A stretch of 64,000 nt of DNA, from NCBI RefSeq assembly GCF_900155425.1, contig NZ_LT700189.1, forward strand, positions 62,001 through 126,000. The letters are read 5' to 3'. Below the pieces are notes generated by a model. The model was not told where the DNA came from. It worked only from the letters and a program-made list of their open reading frames with translations, and did no database searches. Source of the DNA: Parabacteroides massiliensis. GTDB taxonomy: Bacteria > Bacteroidota > Bacteroidia > Bacteroidales > Tannerellaceae. Positions 1 to 8,154 of this stretch are shown here, in pieces. Every line of letters begins with the position of its first letter. The first letter of the stretch is position 1. Made by a program: the position numbers and the translations under genes.

Positions 1-258
1 CTCCCGTACTTCCCGGCGAAGGGCTTCTTCGACCGTCTCACCGTAGTCGATATGGCCTCCAACGGCTGTATCCCATTTACCGGGTTGGATATCTTTGTTC
101 ATCGAACGCTTTTGCAGGTAGAGCTCGCCTGCCTTATTGAAAATATGCAGATGCACCACCGGATGTAACATCTTCGATCCGCTATGACATTCCTTGCGGG
201 TTGCCTTCCCTATTGTCTCTCCCTCCTCATTAACCAAAGGAAACCATTCTTCTTTCAT
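1..258 (-). CDS. Nudix hydrolase (3' part cut off by window edge)
   Basis: Only the first 86 codons are present, starting at the ATG read from 258-256; the reading frame stays open to the window edge. The visible part contains a good Nudix box at residues 68-86 (G-x5-E-x7-R-E), preceded by a strand ending LYLQKRSMNKD, which resembles the IPP-isomerase/YfcD-like group of Nudix enzymes. Such enzymes hydrolyse nucleoside diphosphate-linked compounds in the cytoplasm with Mg2+ bound at the box glutamates. The substrate cannot be told from this fragment. No promoter box was assigned. The gene is transcribed away from the window, in the same direction as topB. Confidence 0.85.
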   Translation of the reverse strand, partial: MKEEWFPLVNEEGETIGKATRKECHSGSKMLHPVVHLHIFNKAGELYLQKRSMNKDIQPGKWDTAVGGHIDYGETVEEALRREVRE

Positions 259-368
259 CGATTTTTGATTTTTTAAAACCTATTTTTCCACAAAATACTT
301 TGTAGTTCTTTATCTGTTATGTTTTCACGTTCTGATTTGTCGTAAATAAAGCGTAAACCAAACCTGTA

Positions 369-2456
369 TCAGGCTTTTCCAATCCCACTGATAGCTTTTA
401 TCAGTTCTTCATCCGACAATCCTTCGCCATAGGTGGCGTAGTCCATGCGGAAAGTACAACCGTTTTTGTATTCGGAACAGCCGTAAGCTGTTTTGCCACG
501 CAGTATACTGCCTTTCTTGCAGATTGGGCATACCGGCTTCGTGGGAACGGCTGCTGTTTCCGGCTGACCGGCTGTCTTTTCCTTTTTGGCACGCGGCTTG
601 CGCGGTTTCTTTTCTTTCGGTTCTTTCGATCCTTTTTCGGGTTGGGGCTTTTCCGGAACGGCCTGCTCGATCGTGATGGTGCGTCCGGTCTGGTCGGAGA
701 GGACGTTGATCACTACCTGGTGGACCATCTGCTTAAGCTCTTCCAAAAAAGTACGGGCCTCGTAAGTGCCCCGTTCGATCTGCCGGAGCTTCTTTTCCCA
801 GAGGCCGGTCAGTTCGGCGCTTTTCAACAGTTCTTCCTGTATCGTGCCGATGAGTTCCACTCCGGTGGCCGTAGGGAAGAGGTTCTTGCGTTCCTTACGG
901 ATATAATTGCGTTTGAACAACGTCTCGATGATGGCGGCTCGGGTGGAAGGACGGCCTATGCCGTTTTCCTTCAGAGCGTCTCGCAATTCGTCGTTGTCCA
1001 CCAGTTTGCCGGCGGTTTCCATTGCGCGGAGCAACGTCGCTTCGGTGTAGGGTTTGGGCGGTTGTGTCCATTTTTCACCTAATGTCGGTTTGTGGGGACC
1101 GCTTTCTCCTTTGACGAAATCCGGTAATACGCCTTCTTCGTCTGACGGTTCGGCATCCGGGTCCTTCTGCTCTGCTCCGAACACGACGCGCCATCCCGGT
1201 TTCAGTATCTGCTTGCCTGTTACTTTGAAATCCACTTTGCCGACTTTGCCCAACACCGTTGTGGTCGAGATCTCACAGTCCGGATAGAAAACCGCGATGA
1301 AACGGCGGGCCACCAGGTCGTACACCTTCCGCTCGTTGTCTGTCAGGTTACGTGCCGCTACACCGGTCGGGATGATGGCATGGTGGTCCGTCACCTTCGA
1401 GTTGTCGAACACACGTTTGTCTTTCCGTATCTTCGCTTTCAGCAGCGGGGCTGTCAGATCGGCGTAGTCGACCAGGCCGCTAAGCGTGTTGGGAACTTTC
1501 GGATAGATGTCGTCGCTCAGGAAAGTGGTGTCGACACGCGGGTAGGTCGTCACTTTCTTTTCGTATAACGACTGGATCAGCTTCAACGTGTCGTCAGCCG
1601 TGAATGCGAATTTCTTATTGCATTCCACCTGCAACGAGGTCAGGTCGAAGAGGCGGGGAGCATATTCCTTGCCTTTCTTTTCTGATATGTCGGTGACAGT
1701 AAAATCCTCTTGGCTGGCTATTTCCAGGAAAGCCTCCCCTTCTTCTTTCTTCGTGAATTTGCCTTTGGTGGCCGAAAAGGTCGTGTTCCGGTAGACTGTT
1801 TTCAGTTCCCAATAGGGTTCAGGCTTGAAGTTGTCTATTTCGGCCTGCCGGTTTACGATAAGTGCAAGGGTTGGCGTTTGCACCCGTCCGATGGAGAGCA
1901 CTTGCCGGTTTTGCCCGTAGCGGAGCGTGTAGAGGCGCGTTGCGTTCATCCCTAACAGCCAGTCGCCGATGGCACGCGAAAGGCCTGCCTCATACAACCG
2001 GGTGAAATCGGATTGTTCTTTCAGGTGTTGGAAACCTTCGCGGATCGCTTCTTCAGTCAACGAAGATATCCACAGGCGATAGACCGGACATTTACAGCCT
2101 GCCTTTTGCATCACCCAACGCTGGATCAGCTCTCCTTCCTGGCCGGCATCCCCGCAGTTGATGACCATTTCAGCGTTCTGCATCAGCTCTTCGATTGTTT
2201 TGAACTGCTGTTCGTATGTCGGGTTGCTGATCAATTTGATCCCGAACCGTGGCGGGATCATCGGGAGAGAAGCCAAACTCCACCGTTTCCAGTTGTCCGA
2301 ATAATCGTTGGGTTCTTTAAGAGTGCACAGATGTCCGAAAGTCCAGGTAACCTGATACCCGTTTCCTTCAATATACCCATTCATCCTTTTAGTCGCCCCG
2401 AGTACTTCAGCAATTTCGCGTGCTACACTGGGCTTTTCAGCTATACATACCTTCAT
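369..2456 (-). CDS. topB: DNA topoisomerase III
   Basis: A 695-residue type IA topoisomerase that passes single strands through a transient break and resolves recombination or replication intermediates. An N-terminal Toprim domain starts MKVCIAEKPSV and contains the acidic motif CGDAGQEGEL (residues 101-110). The catalytic tyrosine is Y305 in VTTYPRVDTT. A lysine/proline-rich linker (about 602-642) leads to a C-terminal zinc ribbon with CPIC, GC and GC pairs, a common arrangement in Bacteroidetes plasmid- and chromosome-borne TopB. The ATG start is preceded by a TAnnTTTG box. The gene appears monocistronic; I see no frameshift or odd composition. This second type IA enzyme would accompany a housekeeping TopA elsewhere (family knowledge). 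Confidence 0.95.
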   Translation of the reverse strand: MKVCIAEKPSVAREIAEVLGATKRMNGYIEGNGYQVTWTFGHLCTLKEPNDYSDNWKRWSLASLPMIPPRFGIKLISNPTYEQQFKTIEELMQNAEMVINCGDAGQEGELIQRWVMQKAGCKCPVYRLWISSLTEEAIREGFQHLKEQSDFTRLYEAGLSRAIGDWLLGMNATRLYTLRYGQNRQVLSIGRVQTPTLALIVNRQAEIDNFKPEPYWELKTVYRNTTFSATKGKFTKKEEGEAFLEIASQEDFTVTDISEKKGKEYAPRLFDLTSLQVECNKKFAFTADDTLKLIQSLYEKKVTTYPRVDTTFLSDDIYPKVPNTLSGLVDYADLTAPLLKAKIRKDKRVFDNSKVTDHHAIIPTGVAARNLTDNERKVYDLVARRFIAVFYPDCEISTTTVLGKVGKVDFKVTGKQILKPGWRVVFGAEQKDPDAEPSDEEGVLPDFVKGESGPHKPTLGEKWTQPPKPYTEATLLRAMETAGKLVDNDELRDALKENGIGRPSTRAAIIETLFKRNYIRKERKNLFPTATGVELIGTIQEELLKSAELTGLWEKKLRQIERGTYEARTFLEELKQMVHQVVINVLSDQTGRTITIEQAVPEKPQPEKGSKEPKEKKPRKPRAKKEKTAGQPETAAVPTKPVCPICKKGSILRGKTAYGCSEYKNGCTFRMDYATYGEGLSDEELIKAISGIGKA

Positions 2457-2487
2457 CCGTAAAACACTCTTTTTTGAAATAGTCTTG

Positions 2488-2495
2488 CAAAAATA
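2488..2495 (-). promoter_or_regulatory. Predicted topB promoter (-7 box)
   Basis: On the minus strand this reads TATTTTTG, matching the Bacteroidetes primary-sigma -7 consensus TAnnTTTG, about 30 nt upstream of the topB ATG. The rest of the 281-nt gap to 2737 shows nothing else I can name. Confidence 0.5.
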
Positions 2496-2737
2496 CGTTT
2501 TCTTGATGACTTCCCGAAATCATATGTGTGATTTAAATAATCCTTTTAGATAGTTCGTTAAATCTGATAATTTGACATTGTGCTTCGTCTCTATGTTTAC
2601 TGTACTTATAAGAAATAAGTATTGTTGTGAATGACGGGCGTGTGTGATCATGCAGGATGAGTTAACCCGATGTCCGTCTTTGATTCAGAATCCAGGATGG
2701 TGATAAGGGCCAAGAGAGAGGGAAGAGTTGTTTCTTT

Positions 2738-3286
2738 TTATTTGCTGATTCTTTCTGTGACGGGGACACCGGTGTCGGCTGTTATGCCTTGCAGTTCCAC
2801 GTATTCCACATGGAGCGGATTGTTGGGACTGGCTTTGACATACAAGGATTGTAGGATGGCTTGCCGGTCGTTTATCTTGATGTGGCAGACGAAATGGTCT
2901 TTTTCCCAGCAGACTGTCAGTTCTCTTTCCGGATAGGCCGTGAGGGTGATCGTACAGGTCTGCTCCGTCTGCGAAACCACTTTGTAGCCGTAAGCCATCT
3001 TCTTTTGTATGAAACTTAGCCCGTTGGTTTTTCCCGGTTCCTTTTCCCGGTTCAGCCAATAAACATTAATGGGTTCTTTGGTGTCCAGCTTGCCATTGGT
3101 TTGGTTGGCATTGTAACAGACGAGATTACGGTTCAAGCTGCGTGCAATATGGAAAAGCCGGTCCGGTGTCGGATATGTGGACCCCGGATCGGCATTCCGG
3201 TTTTGCGGATAAGTATGGATGAATGTGCCCCATAATAGGCAATATGTTAATAATAGTCTTGTTATAAGGTGGATAGTGCTGTTCAT
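2738..3286 (-). CDS. Secreted DUF4833-type protein
   Basis: A 182-residue protein with an N-terminal signal peptide (hydrophobic segment about residues 8-24, likely cut near TYPQ). The mature part has HIARSLNRNLVCYNAN and YGYKVV...ERELTVCWEKDHFVCHIKIN stretches that I associate with the DUF4833 family, a Bacteroidetes family of unknown function predicted to be a periplasmic beta-rich domain. No enzymatic motif is visible. It lies downstream of the Phe/Tyr operon, separated from tyrA by a strong hairpin, so it is probably a separate unit. Family assignment is from memory and moderately sure; secretion is well supported. Confidence 0.7.
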   Translation of the reverse strand: MNSTIHLITRLLLTYCLLWGTFIHTYPQNRNADPGSTYPTPDRLFHIARSLNRNLVCYNANQTNGKLDTKEPINVYWLNREKEPGKTNGLSFIQKKMAYGYKVVSQTEQTCTITLTAYPERELTVCWEKDHFVCHIKINDRQAILQSLYVKASPNNPLHVEYVELQGITADTGVPVTERISK

Positions 3287-3329
3287 AATTATTCATTTTA
3301 TAAGATGAATATCATCAAATAAATAAATC

Positions 3330-3369
3330 GTTCCACAAGCATGAACCGGCCGGCTCAAACTTGTGGAAC
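3330..3369 (-). terminator. Hairpin ending the Phe/Tyr operon
   Basis: Ten perfectly paired bases (GTTCCACAAG / CTTGTGGAAC) enclose a 20-nt loop that itself holds the inner palindrome CCGGCCGG. On the minus strand it follows the tyrA stop by about 28 nt and is followed by a T-rich but interrupted stretch, so it is a likely terminator or 3'-end stabiliser, not a classical T-run terminator. Confidence 0.55.
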
Positions 3370-3396
3370 ATACGGTTCACGTCTGTAGGAAAATTA

Positions 3397-4170
3397 TTAT
3401 TCGATATTCTTCCTGATCTTGGTCAGATATTCTTTCATCCCTTCCGAATCTTTGTTTTTGATGATCCCTTGCAGGATATCCAATTCTTCTTGGATGCGTG
3501 CGATCTGATGAGGCGTGCGCGGGTTGAAAAGGATTTCCGTTAGGAGATAATCATCTTCGGAAAGCAAGCCTCTGGCGATCTTCATGTGACGTTTGAAGGT
3601 CGTACCCGGAGCATCCTGGTGCTTCATCGTGGCTGCAAATACCATGGTAGATGCAAACGGAATACCGAGCGAGTAGGCCACGACTTTGTCATGTTCCTCG
3701 AAAGTATATTCGCATATGTGCAGACGCAGGCTGGAATAGATGTCTTTGAAGAATATTTTCCCCAGATGATCACCTTCGGAGATGATGATTGTATTTTCTT
3801 TTTCCAGTTGTCCCAGGTTGGCGAATGTCGGGCCAAACATCGGGTGGGTGGAGACATACGGGAAGCCGCATGTCTCATAAAATTCTTTCAGGTGTGTCTT
3901 GACCGATGCGATATCCGAGATGATACAATAGGGTTGCAGGTAAGGCATGACACTTTTGAATGCTTCGATCGTATAGCTCAGTGTCACGCAGTTGATGACT
4001 AATTCGGGTTTAAACTCGGCTACTTCTTCCGGCTTCTGCAGGCGAAGGGCGTTGTATATGAAACGCATCCGCTTCGGATCGCTCTCCAGCACAGCCACTT
4101 CGTGTTCGAAACTAAGCAAATCGGTGAAGAAAGATCCCATCTTCCCTGCACCCAATATAAGTATTTTCAT
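3397..4170 (-). CDS. tyrA: Prephenate dehydrogenase
   Basis: A 257-residue protein that oxidatively decarboxylates prephenate to 4-hydroxyphenylpyruvate, the tyrosine branch. The N-terminal Rossmann dinucleotide motif GAGKMGSF opens the protein. The central substrate region contains STHPMFGPTFANL, the conserved HPMFGP motif of TyrA enzymes, followed by the all-helical C-terminal half. The ATG at 4170 is preferred over an upstream TTG at 4176. It is the last gene of the pheA - aminotransferase - aroG/aroQ - tyrA operon, 97 nt after aroG/aroQ, and is therefore expected to fall under the attenuator in front of pheA. It lacks a fused chorismate mutase because that activity sits on the preceding gene. 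Confidence 0.92.
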   Translation of the reverse strand: MKILILGAGKMGSFFTDLLSFEHEVAVLESDPKRMRFIYNALRLQKPEEVAEFKPELVINCVTLSYTIEAFKSVMPYLQPYCIISDIASVKTHLKEFYETCGFPYVSTHPMFGPTFANLGQLEKENTIIISEGDHLGKIFFKDIYSSLRLHICEYTFEEHDKVVAYSLGIPFASTMVFAATMKHQDAPGTTFKRHMKIARGLLSEDDYLLTEILFNPRTPHQIARIQEELDILQGIIKNKDSEGMKEYLTKIRKNIE

Positions 4171-4195
4171 TATCAATAACTGTTTAATGTATTAG

Positions 4196-4267
4196 TAATA
4201 ATGTGCCAATGGGATAATTAAAGAGAATCTCCCATTAGCTGATTGGCATATTATTGGCACATTATTA
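4196..4267. repeat. Inverted intergenic repeat, GTGCCAAT family
   Basis: TAATAATGTGCCAAT at 4196-4210 is repeated as its exact inverted complement at 4253-4267, with internal GGGA/TCCC and GATTGGCAT segments. A relative sits at 26721-26762. It fills almost the whole gap between aroG/aroQ and tyrA. Confidence 0.75.
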
Positions 4268-5335
4268 TTATTCATTCATGATGATCATCTGTTGACGGAC
4301 GGATTCTTCATGAATTTCTTTCAGAATTTCTTTTACAAAGTCTGTGTTCAGTTCCATCTGTTCGCCCATATTGGAACGTTTTTCCAGAATCTCGCTATAG
4401 CGCGGTGATTGCAGGATCGGCATATTATGTTCTTTCTTATACACGCCTATTTCGCGGGAGATGCGCATACGTTTAGCTAACAGTTCCAATAATTGTTCGT
4501 CGATACCGTCGATCTGGCGGCGAAGTTCGGCCAGGTTTTCCGTTGTCTGGTTGGAGTCGCGGATAACCAATAAATTCAGAACGTAATCCAACACATCCGG
4601 TGTGATCTGCTGTGAAGCATCACTCCAGGCACAATCCGGGTTGCAATGCGATTCGATGATCAAACCGTCGAAACTCAAGTCCATAGCCTGCTGGCAGAGA
4701 GGAGCGATCAGTTCGCGTTTGCCTCCGATATGGCTCGGATCACAGAAAATAGGCAGGTTCGGCATACGGCGACGAAGTTCGATGGGGATATGCCAGAGCG
4801 GGAGGTTGCGGTACATCTTCTTATCGTAAGAGCTGAAACCGCGATGGATGGCTCCCAGGCGACGGATACCGGCACCATAGAGACGCTGGAAAGCTCCGAT
4901 CCACAGTTCCAGATCCGGATTGACCGGATTCTTGATCAAAACAGGGACGTCTACACCCTTCAGTGCATCGGCGATCTCCTGTACGGCGAACGGGTTAACC
5001 GTTGTACGGGCTCCGATCCACAACACGTCGATCCCCGCTTTCAATGCTTCGAAAACATGGTCTTTCGTTGCCACTTCGGTAGCCACATACATACCTGTTT
5101 CCTTTTTTACCCGTTTCAACCATTGCAAGCCTTCTGCACCGATTCCTTCGAATCCACCCGGTTTGGTACGAGGTTTCCAGATTCCTGCGCGGAACAACTT
5201 GATGCCTTTGTCAGCGATTCCTCTGGCCGTTTCCATTACTTGCTCTTCTGTCTCAGCACTACACGGACCGGCGATTACGACAGGACGCTGTGGGTCTACA
5301 CCGGGTAACATGATCGATTCTAATTCCATTTCCAT
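4268..5335 (-). CDS. aroG: Bifunctional DAHP synthase / chorismate mutase
   Basis: A 355-residue fusion enzyme. The N-terminal part (to about residue 265) is a type I-beta-like 3-deoxy-D-arabino-heptulosonate-7-phosphate synthase, with the signature VVIAGPCSAETEEQ, IGART and the metal-site segment CDPSHIGGKRELI. The last roughly 85 residues form an AroQ-type helical chorismate mutase beginning near LAELRRQIDGIDEQLLELL. It thus catalyses the first step of the shikimate pathway and the branch-point step to prephenate. A TTG at 5356 lies inside a repeat element, so I take the ATG at 5335 (a second ATG follows at 5329). It sits between the aminotransferase and tyrA in the same operon; the fused mutase may serve as a feedback-sensing domain, as in related Bacteroidetes and Bacillus enzymes. 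Confidence 0.93.
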   Translation of the reverse strand: MEMELESIMLPGVDPQRPVVIAGPCSAETEEQVMETARGIADKGIKLFRAGIWKPRTKPGGFEGIGAEGLQWLKRVKKETGMYVATEVATKDHVFEALKAGIDVLWIGARTTVNPFAVQEIADALKGVDVPVLIKNPVNPDLELWIGAFQRLYGAGIRRLGAIHRGFSSYDKKMYRNLPLWHIPIELRRRMPNLPIFCDPSHIGGKRELIAPLCQQAMDLSFDGLIIESHCNPDCAWSDASQQITPDVLDYVLNLLVIRDSNQTTENLAELRRQIDGIDEQLLELLAKRMRISREIGVYKKEHNMPILQSPRYSEILEKRSNMGEQMELNTDFVKEILKEIHEESVRQQMIIMNE

Positions 5336-5347
5336 AACCTTATAATT

Positions 5348-5446
5348 AATTGTCAATTGACAATTGTTTGTTTTATTGTTGTTTTTATTTGTTTCTTTCT
5401 TTTTCTCTTAAAAAATGGTCAATTGTCAATTCTTAATTGTCAATTG
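5348..5446. repeat. Inverted repeat, CAATTGTCAATTG family
   Basis: AATTGTCAATTGACAATTG (5348-5366) and a longer TCAATTGTC...AATTGTCAATTG arm (5419-5446) face each other across a T-rich spacer. The right arm overlaps the 3' end of the aminotransferase gene and supplies its last residues (QLTIKN) and stop codon. Other copies lie at 7479-7510, 51341-51426 and 63222-63378. Confidence 0.8.
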
Positions 5447-6637
5447 ATCGAATTGTTTCAACGAAACAATTCGTCGAAGAGCCTCTTCCAAGGTCTCGTT
5501 TTTGCAACAGAGCGAGATACGGATGTAACGTTCGCCTTGGCTGCCGAAGATGAATCCCGGTGTCAGGAATACATTGGCTTCATACAAGACTCTGTCGGCT
5601 ATCGCTTCGCTGCTTTTTGCCTCGGCGGGGATTTTTCCCCAGAGGAACATGCCCACCTGTTTTTCGTCATATTCGCATCCCAGAGCATGCATGATCTCTC
5701 CGGCGAGGCTGCGTCGGCTGCGGTACACCCGGTTCATATTGTCATACCATTCCTTCGGTGCGCTCAACGCTTCGACGGCTGCATGTTGCATCGGTTTGAA
5801 CTGTCCGGAGTCGATATTGCTTTTCACTTTCAGTACCCACTGTACGAACTGTGCATTGGAGGCGAGCATTGCCATACGCCAACCCGGCATATTGTGTGCC
5901 TTGCTCATGGAGTTCATTTCGATACAGATGTCTTTGGCTCCCGGTACGGACAGGATGCTCAACGGATGCTCGTTCAGAATGAAACTATACGGGTTGTCGT
6001 TGCAGATGATGATCCCGTGCTTCTTTCCGAAAGCGACCAGCTTTTCGTACAGTTCCATGCTTGCATTGGCTCCTGTCGGCATATTGGGATAGTTGGTCCA
6101 CATCAGTTTGACGTTCGAGAGGTCCATTTTTTCCAGCTCTTCGAAGTCCGGTTGCCAGCCCAACTCTTCTTTCAGTTCGTAAGGGATCAGATTGGCTTCG
6201 ACCAATTTGCTTACCGAACTGTAGGTCGGATAGCCGGGGTTGGGAACCAACACGCCGTCACCCGGATTCAGGAATGCCAGCGAGATGTGCAAGATTCCTT
6301 CTTTGGAACCGATCAACGGCTGGATCTCCGTTTTCGGGTCGAGCTCTACGTTATACCATTTCTTATACCAGTCGGCGAAACCTTTACGCAGTTCGGGAAT
6401 ACCGATATACGGCTGATAACCGTGTTCGTTCGGCTGATGAGCATGTTCACACAAGGTCTCGATTGTCCGTTCTGAAGGAGGAAGGTCGGGACTGCCAACA
6501 CCGAGGTTGATCACATTTTTACCTGCGGCATTCATTTCGGCTACTTCTTTCAGTTTCCTGGAAAAGTAGTATTCCTGTACGCTACCTACACGGTTAGCGG
6601 GTGTAATTGTTTTACACGCTTTGTTTTCCTTCTGCAT
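5426..6637 (-). CDS. PLP-dependent aminotransferase (aromatic operon)
   Basis: A 403-residue class I/II aminotransferase of fold type I. The PLP-binding lysine is in MNSMSKAHNMPGWR, and the aspartate/asparagine region NYPNMPTGA is present. Placed between pheA and aroG/aroQ, it is the likely enzyme that transaminates phenylpyruvate and 4-hydroxyphenylpyruvate with glutamate to give Phe and Tyr, or prephenate to arogenate. Similar sequences are often annotated as aspartate, methionine or LL-DAP-like aminotransferases, so specificity rests on context. Its start overlaps the end of pheA by 26 nt, indicating translational coupling. The C-terminal QLTIKN and stop codon come from an intergenic repeat element that has merged with the gene end. 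Confidence 0.88.
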   Translation of the reverse strand: MQKENKACKTITPANRVGSVQEYYFSRKLKEVAEMNAAGKNVINLGVGSPDLPPSERTIETLCEHAHQPNEHGYQPYIGIPELRKGFADWYKKWYNVELDPKTEIQPLIGSKEGILHISLAFLNPGDGVLVPNPGYPTYSSVSKLVEANLIPYELKEELGWQPDFEELEKMDLSNVKLMWTNYPNMPTGANASMELYEKLVAFGKKHGIIICNDNPYSFILNEHPLSILSVPGAKDICIEMNSMSKAHNMPGWRMAMLASNAQFVQWVLKVKSNIDSGQFKPMQHAAVEALSAPKEWYDNMNRVYRSRRSLAGEIMHALGCEYDEKQVGMFLWGKIPAEAKSSEAIADRVLYEANVFLTPGFIFGSQGERYIRISLCCKNETLEEALRRIVSLKQFDQLTIKN

Positions 6638-7457
6638 ATTCGCCTAATATTTTTAAGTCTTTTGTCAACGGTCTGATAGCATCCAATGCCTGTTTGTAGC
6701 GCAGGTAATCCGTAAATGTCAGATTGATATAAAACAGATATTCCCATTCGCGGCCGATGATCGGCAAGGATTGTATTTTTGAAAGATTCATGTCGTAGAA
6801 AGAGAGGACGGAGAGAACTTTGGAGAGGCTGCCGGCTGTGTGGGGGAGAGCGAAAACGAGAGACGCTTTGTTTTTGTCTTTTCCTTTGAGCATCTCGTCG
6901 GCCGTCCACCGGTCGGCTATTGCCAGGAAGCGGGTGAAGTTGCGTTTGTTTGTCTCGATCCCTTCGGCAAGGACTTCCATGTTGTATATCTGGGCGGCCA
7001 GTTTCCCGCAGATGGCGGCGTGTCCTTTCAGTTGGTTTTCCGAAATCCATCGGGCGCTCATGGCGGTGTCCTCCTTTTCGACTACTTTTGCGTTGGGCAG
7101 CGTATCGAGGAATTCGGTACATTGCATCAAGGCGATCGGGTGGGAGTTGACCTCTCTGACATCGTCGATGTTGGTCCCCGGAAGAGCAACCAGCGAGTGT
7201 GAGATGCGCAGTTTGTATTCACCGATAACCTGCAGGCCGCTTTCGCGGATCAGTTCATGGTTCTGCAACAAGCTACCTGCAATCGTGTTTTCGATCGCCA
7301 TCATTCCCAGAATGGAAGGATCTTTCTTGATGGTCGAAATAACATCTCTGAATGTATTGCAACCGATAATTTCAATCTCTTCACCTTCGAAATAATTGCG
7401 GGCGGCTATATCGTGATACGAACCGGCTATTCCCTGGATTGCTACTTTCTTTTTCAT
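6612..7457 (-). CDS. pheA: Prephenate dehydratase
   Basis: A 281-residue monofunctional enzyme converting prephenate to phenylpyruvate in Phe synthesis. The catalytic domain starts KKVAIQGIAGSYHDIAARNYF and includes the conserved TRFLAIAD (usually TRF-x-V) motif. A C-terminal ACT regulatory domain follows, with KASLVFALPHTAGSLSKVLSVL and the ESR-like region SLPIIGREWEY, so allosteric inhibition by Phe is expected. First gene of the operon. Its ATG follows a Phe/Tyr-rich leader peptide and a rho-independent terminator, strong evidence of transcription attenuation. Overlaps the following aminotransferase gene by 26 nt. Confidence 0.95.
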   Translation of the reverse strand: MKKKVAIQGIAGSYHDIAARNYFEGEEIEIIGCNTFRDVISTIKKDPSILGMMAIENTIAGSLLQNHELIRESGLQVIGEYKLRISHSLVALPGTNIDDVREVNSHPIALMQCTEFLDTLPNAKVVEKEDTAMSARWISENQLKGHAAICGKLAAQIYNMEVLAEGIETNKRNFTRFLAIADRWTADEMLKGKDKNKASLVFALPHTAGSLSKVLSVLSFYDMNLSKIQSLPIIGREWEYLFYINLTFTDYLRYKQALDAIRPLTKDLKILGEYAEGKQSV

Positions 7458-7478
7458 CTTCTCTTTTTTTTTCTTTCA

Positions 7479-7510
7479 AATTGTCAATTGTTAATTCTCA
7501 ATTGTCCATT
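7479..7510. repeat. CAATTGTCAATTG-family repeat in pheA leader
   Basis: Units AATTGTCAATTG, TTAATTCTCAATTG and TCCATT lie between the attenuator terminator and the pheA start. Same family as 5348-5446. Confidence 0.7.
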
Positions 7511-7542
7511 AAAAAAAAAGTCCCACCGAAACCGGCAGGACT
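7511..7542 (-). terminator. Intrinsic terminator of the Phe/Tyr attenuator
   Basis: On the minus strand, AGTCCTGCCG pairs with CGGTGGGACT around a GTTT loop (ten pairs including two G-U), followed by a run of eight to nine T. It lies 53 nt upstream of the pheA ATG and 42 nt after the leader-peptide stop, the geometry of an amino-acid biosynthesis attenuator. Confidence 0.9.
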
Positions 7543-7602
7543 TCATATTTTGTTATTGATATATACATTCATTTATCAACGCTCTACATACAAACTCCTG
7601 CC
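7534..7602 (-). promoter_or_regulatory. Antiterminator pairing segments
   Basis: GGCAGGA on the minus strand (7602-7596, inside the leader ORF near its stop) is perfectly complementary to TCCTGCC (7540-7534), the left arm of the terminator, with further UU-AA pairs beyond one mismatch. A ribosome stalled on the Phe/Tyr codons upstream would leave this segment free to pair and disrupt the terminator. Confidence 0.8.
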
Positions 7603-7658
7603 TTCACTCTGCTAAAGTAAAAGTAATAAAAGTAATATGTAAAGCTAAATCGATTCAT
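7584..7658 (-). CDS. Phe/Tyr-rich leader peptide of the pheA operon
   Basis: A 24-codon ORF, ATG at 7658 and TAG at 7586-7584. Residues 4-15 read FSFTYYFYYFYF: five Phe and five Tyr among twelve residues. It begins about 20 nt after the predicted transcription start, ends just before an intrinsic terminator, and carries the antiterminator segment in its last third (codons 19-21). This is the classic design of a control peptide: ample charged Phe and Tyr tRNA lets the ribosome finish and the terminator form; shortage stalls it and permits read-through into pheA. The mixed Phe/Tyr content fits an operon that makes both amino acids. No strong Shine-Dalgarno is seen, usual for this phylum. Confidence 0.88.
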   Translation of the reverse strand: MNRFSFTYYFYYFYFSRVKAGVCM

Positions 7659-7685
7659 TTTGTCTCTTTGTTTTTTAATTCGCAG

Positions 7686-7693
7686 CAAAAGTA
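7686..7693 (-). promoter_or_regulatory. Predicted promoter of the pheA operon (-7 box)
   Basis: Reads TACTTTTG on the minus strand, a full TAnnTTTG match, with a CTTG-like -33 element about 18-20 nt upstream. Transcription would start near 7678, about 20 nt before the leader peptide. Confidence 0.65.
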
Positions 7694-7761
7694 ACGCTTT
7701 TTTGGAAAATACAAGCATAAAGTAATAATTTTTTTTCATTACATCCGAAATATTTATTCCT

Positions 7762-8141
7762 TCAGGGTTGTCTTCTTAGCCAGATAGACATGAATCGGTC
7801 GTATATTATGTATCCTTGTGTATCTTTGTAGACAATCTCCTTGTCAATGAGTTTTGCTAATGCCGTATTTATGCTGCTGGCTGCTTTCAGTTTGTATTTT
7901 GAGATGAATTTTCCGGAATTTATTTCAGTTACGATTCCCTCTTTCGCTATCGCTTTCATTAATTTGGTTGCCACTCCGGGATAAGCTGCTATCAAGTTCT
8001 TCCCATACGACGGGGGGCAATCAAAGTAATGTTTCGTTCGTTTTGCAACGCATTAGTGATTGTTTCCGTTTCTTTTAACCTGTCGCAAAAGTATTCAGGA
8101 CTGTGATATCCGGCTATCAAAAATGGATTATTTAGTTTCAT
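7762..8141 (-). pseudogene. Remnant of an AAA/P-loop ATPase (internal deletion)
   Basis: The ATG at 8141 opens a 49-codon frame beginning MKLNNPFLIAGYHSPEYF and running into a P-loop-like ITLIAPRRMGRT, then a stop at 7994-7992. One frame over, a 77-codon stretch (7995-7762) continues IAAYPGVATKLMKAIAKEG...YIIYDRFMSIWLRRQP, the winged-helix-like C-terminal end typical of the same ATPase group. The middle of the protein, about 200 residues with Walker B, is missing. The P-loop lysine is also replaced (GRT for GKT). I read this as one gene collapsed by an internal out-of-frame deletion. Family placement is by motif recognition. Confidence 0.7.
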
Positions 8142-8154
8142 TCCCTTGTTTTAT

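Noticed and set aside
5357..6475. Plus-strand open frame of 372 codons opposite the aminotransferase
   Set aside because: Antisense shadow of a well-supported PLP enzyme, starting inside a repeat element.
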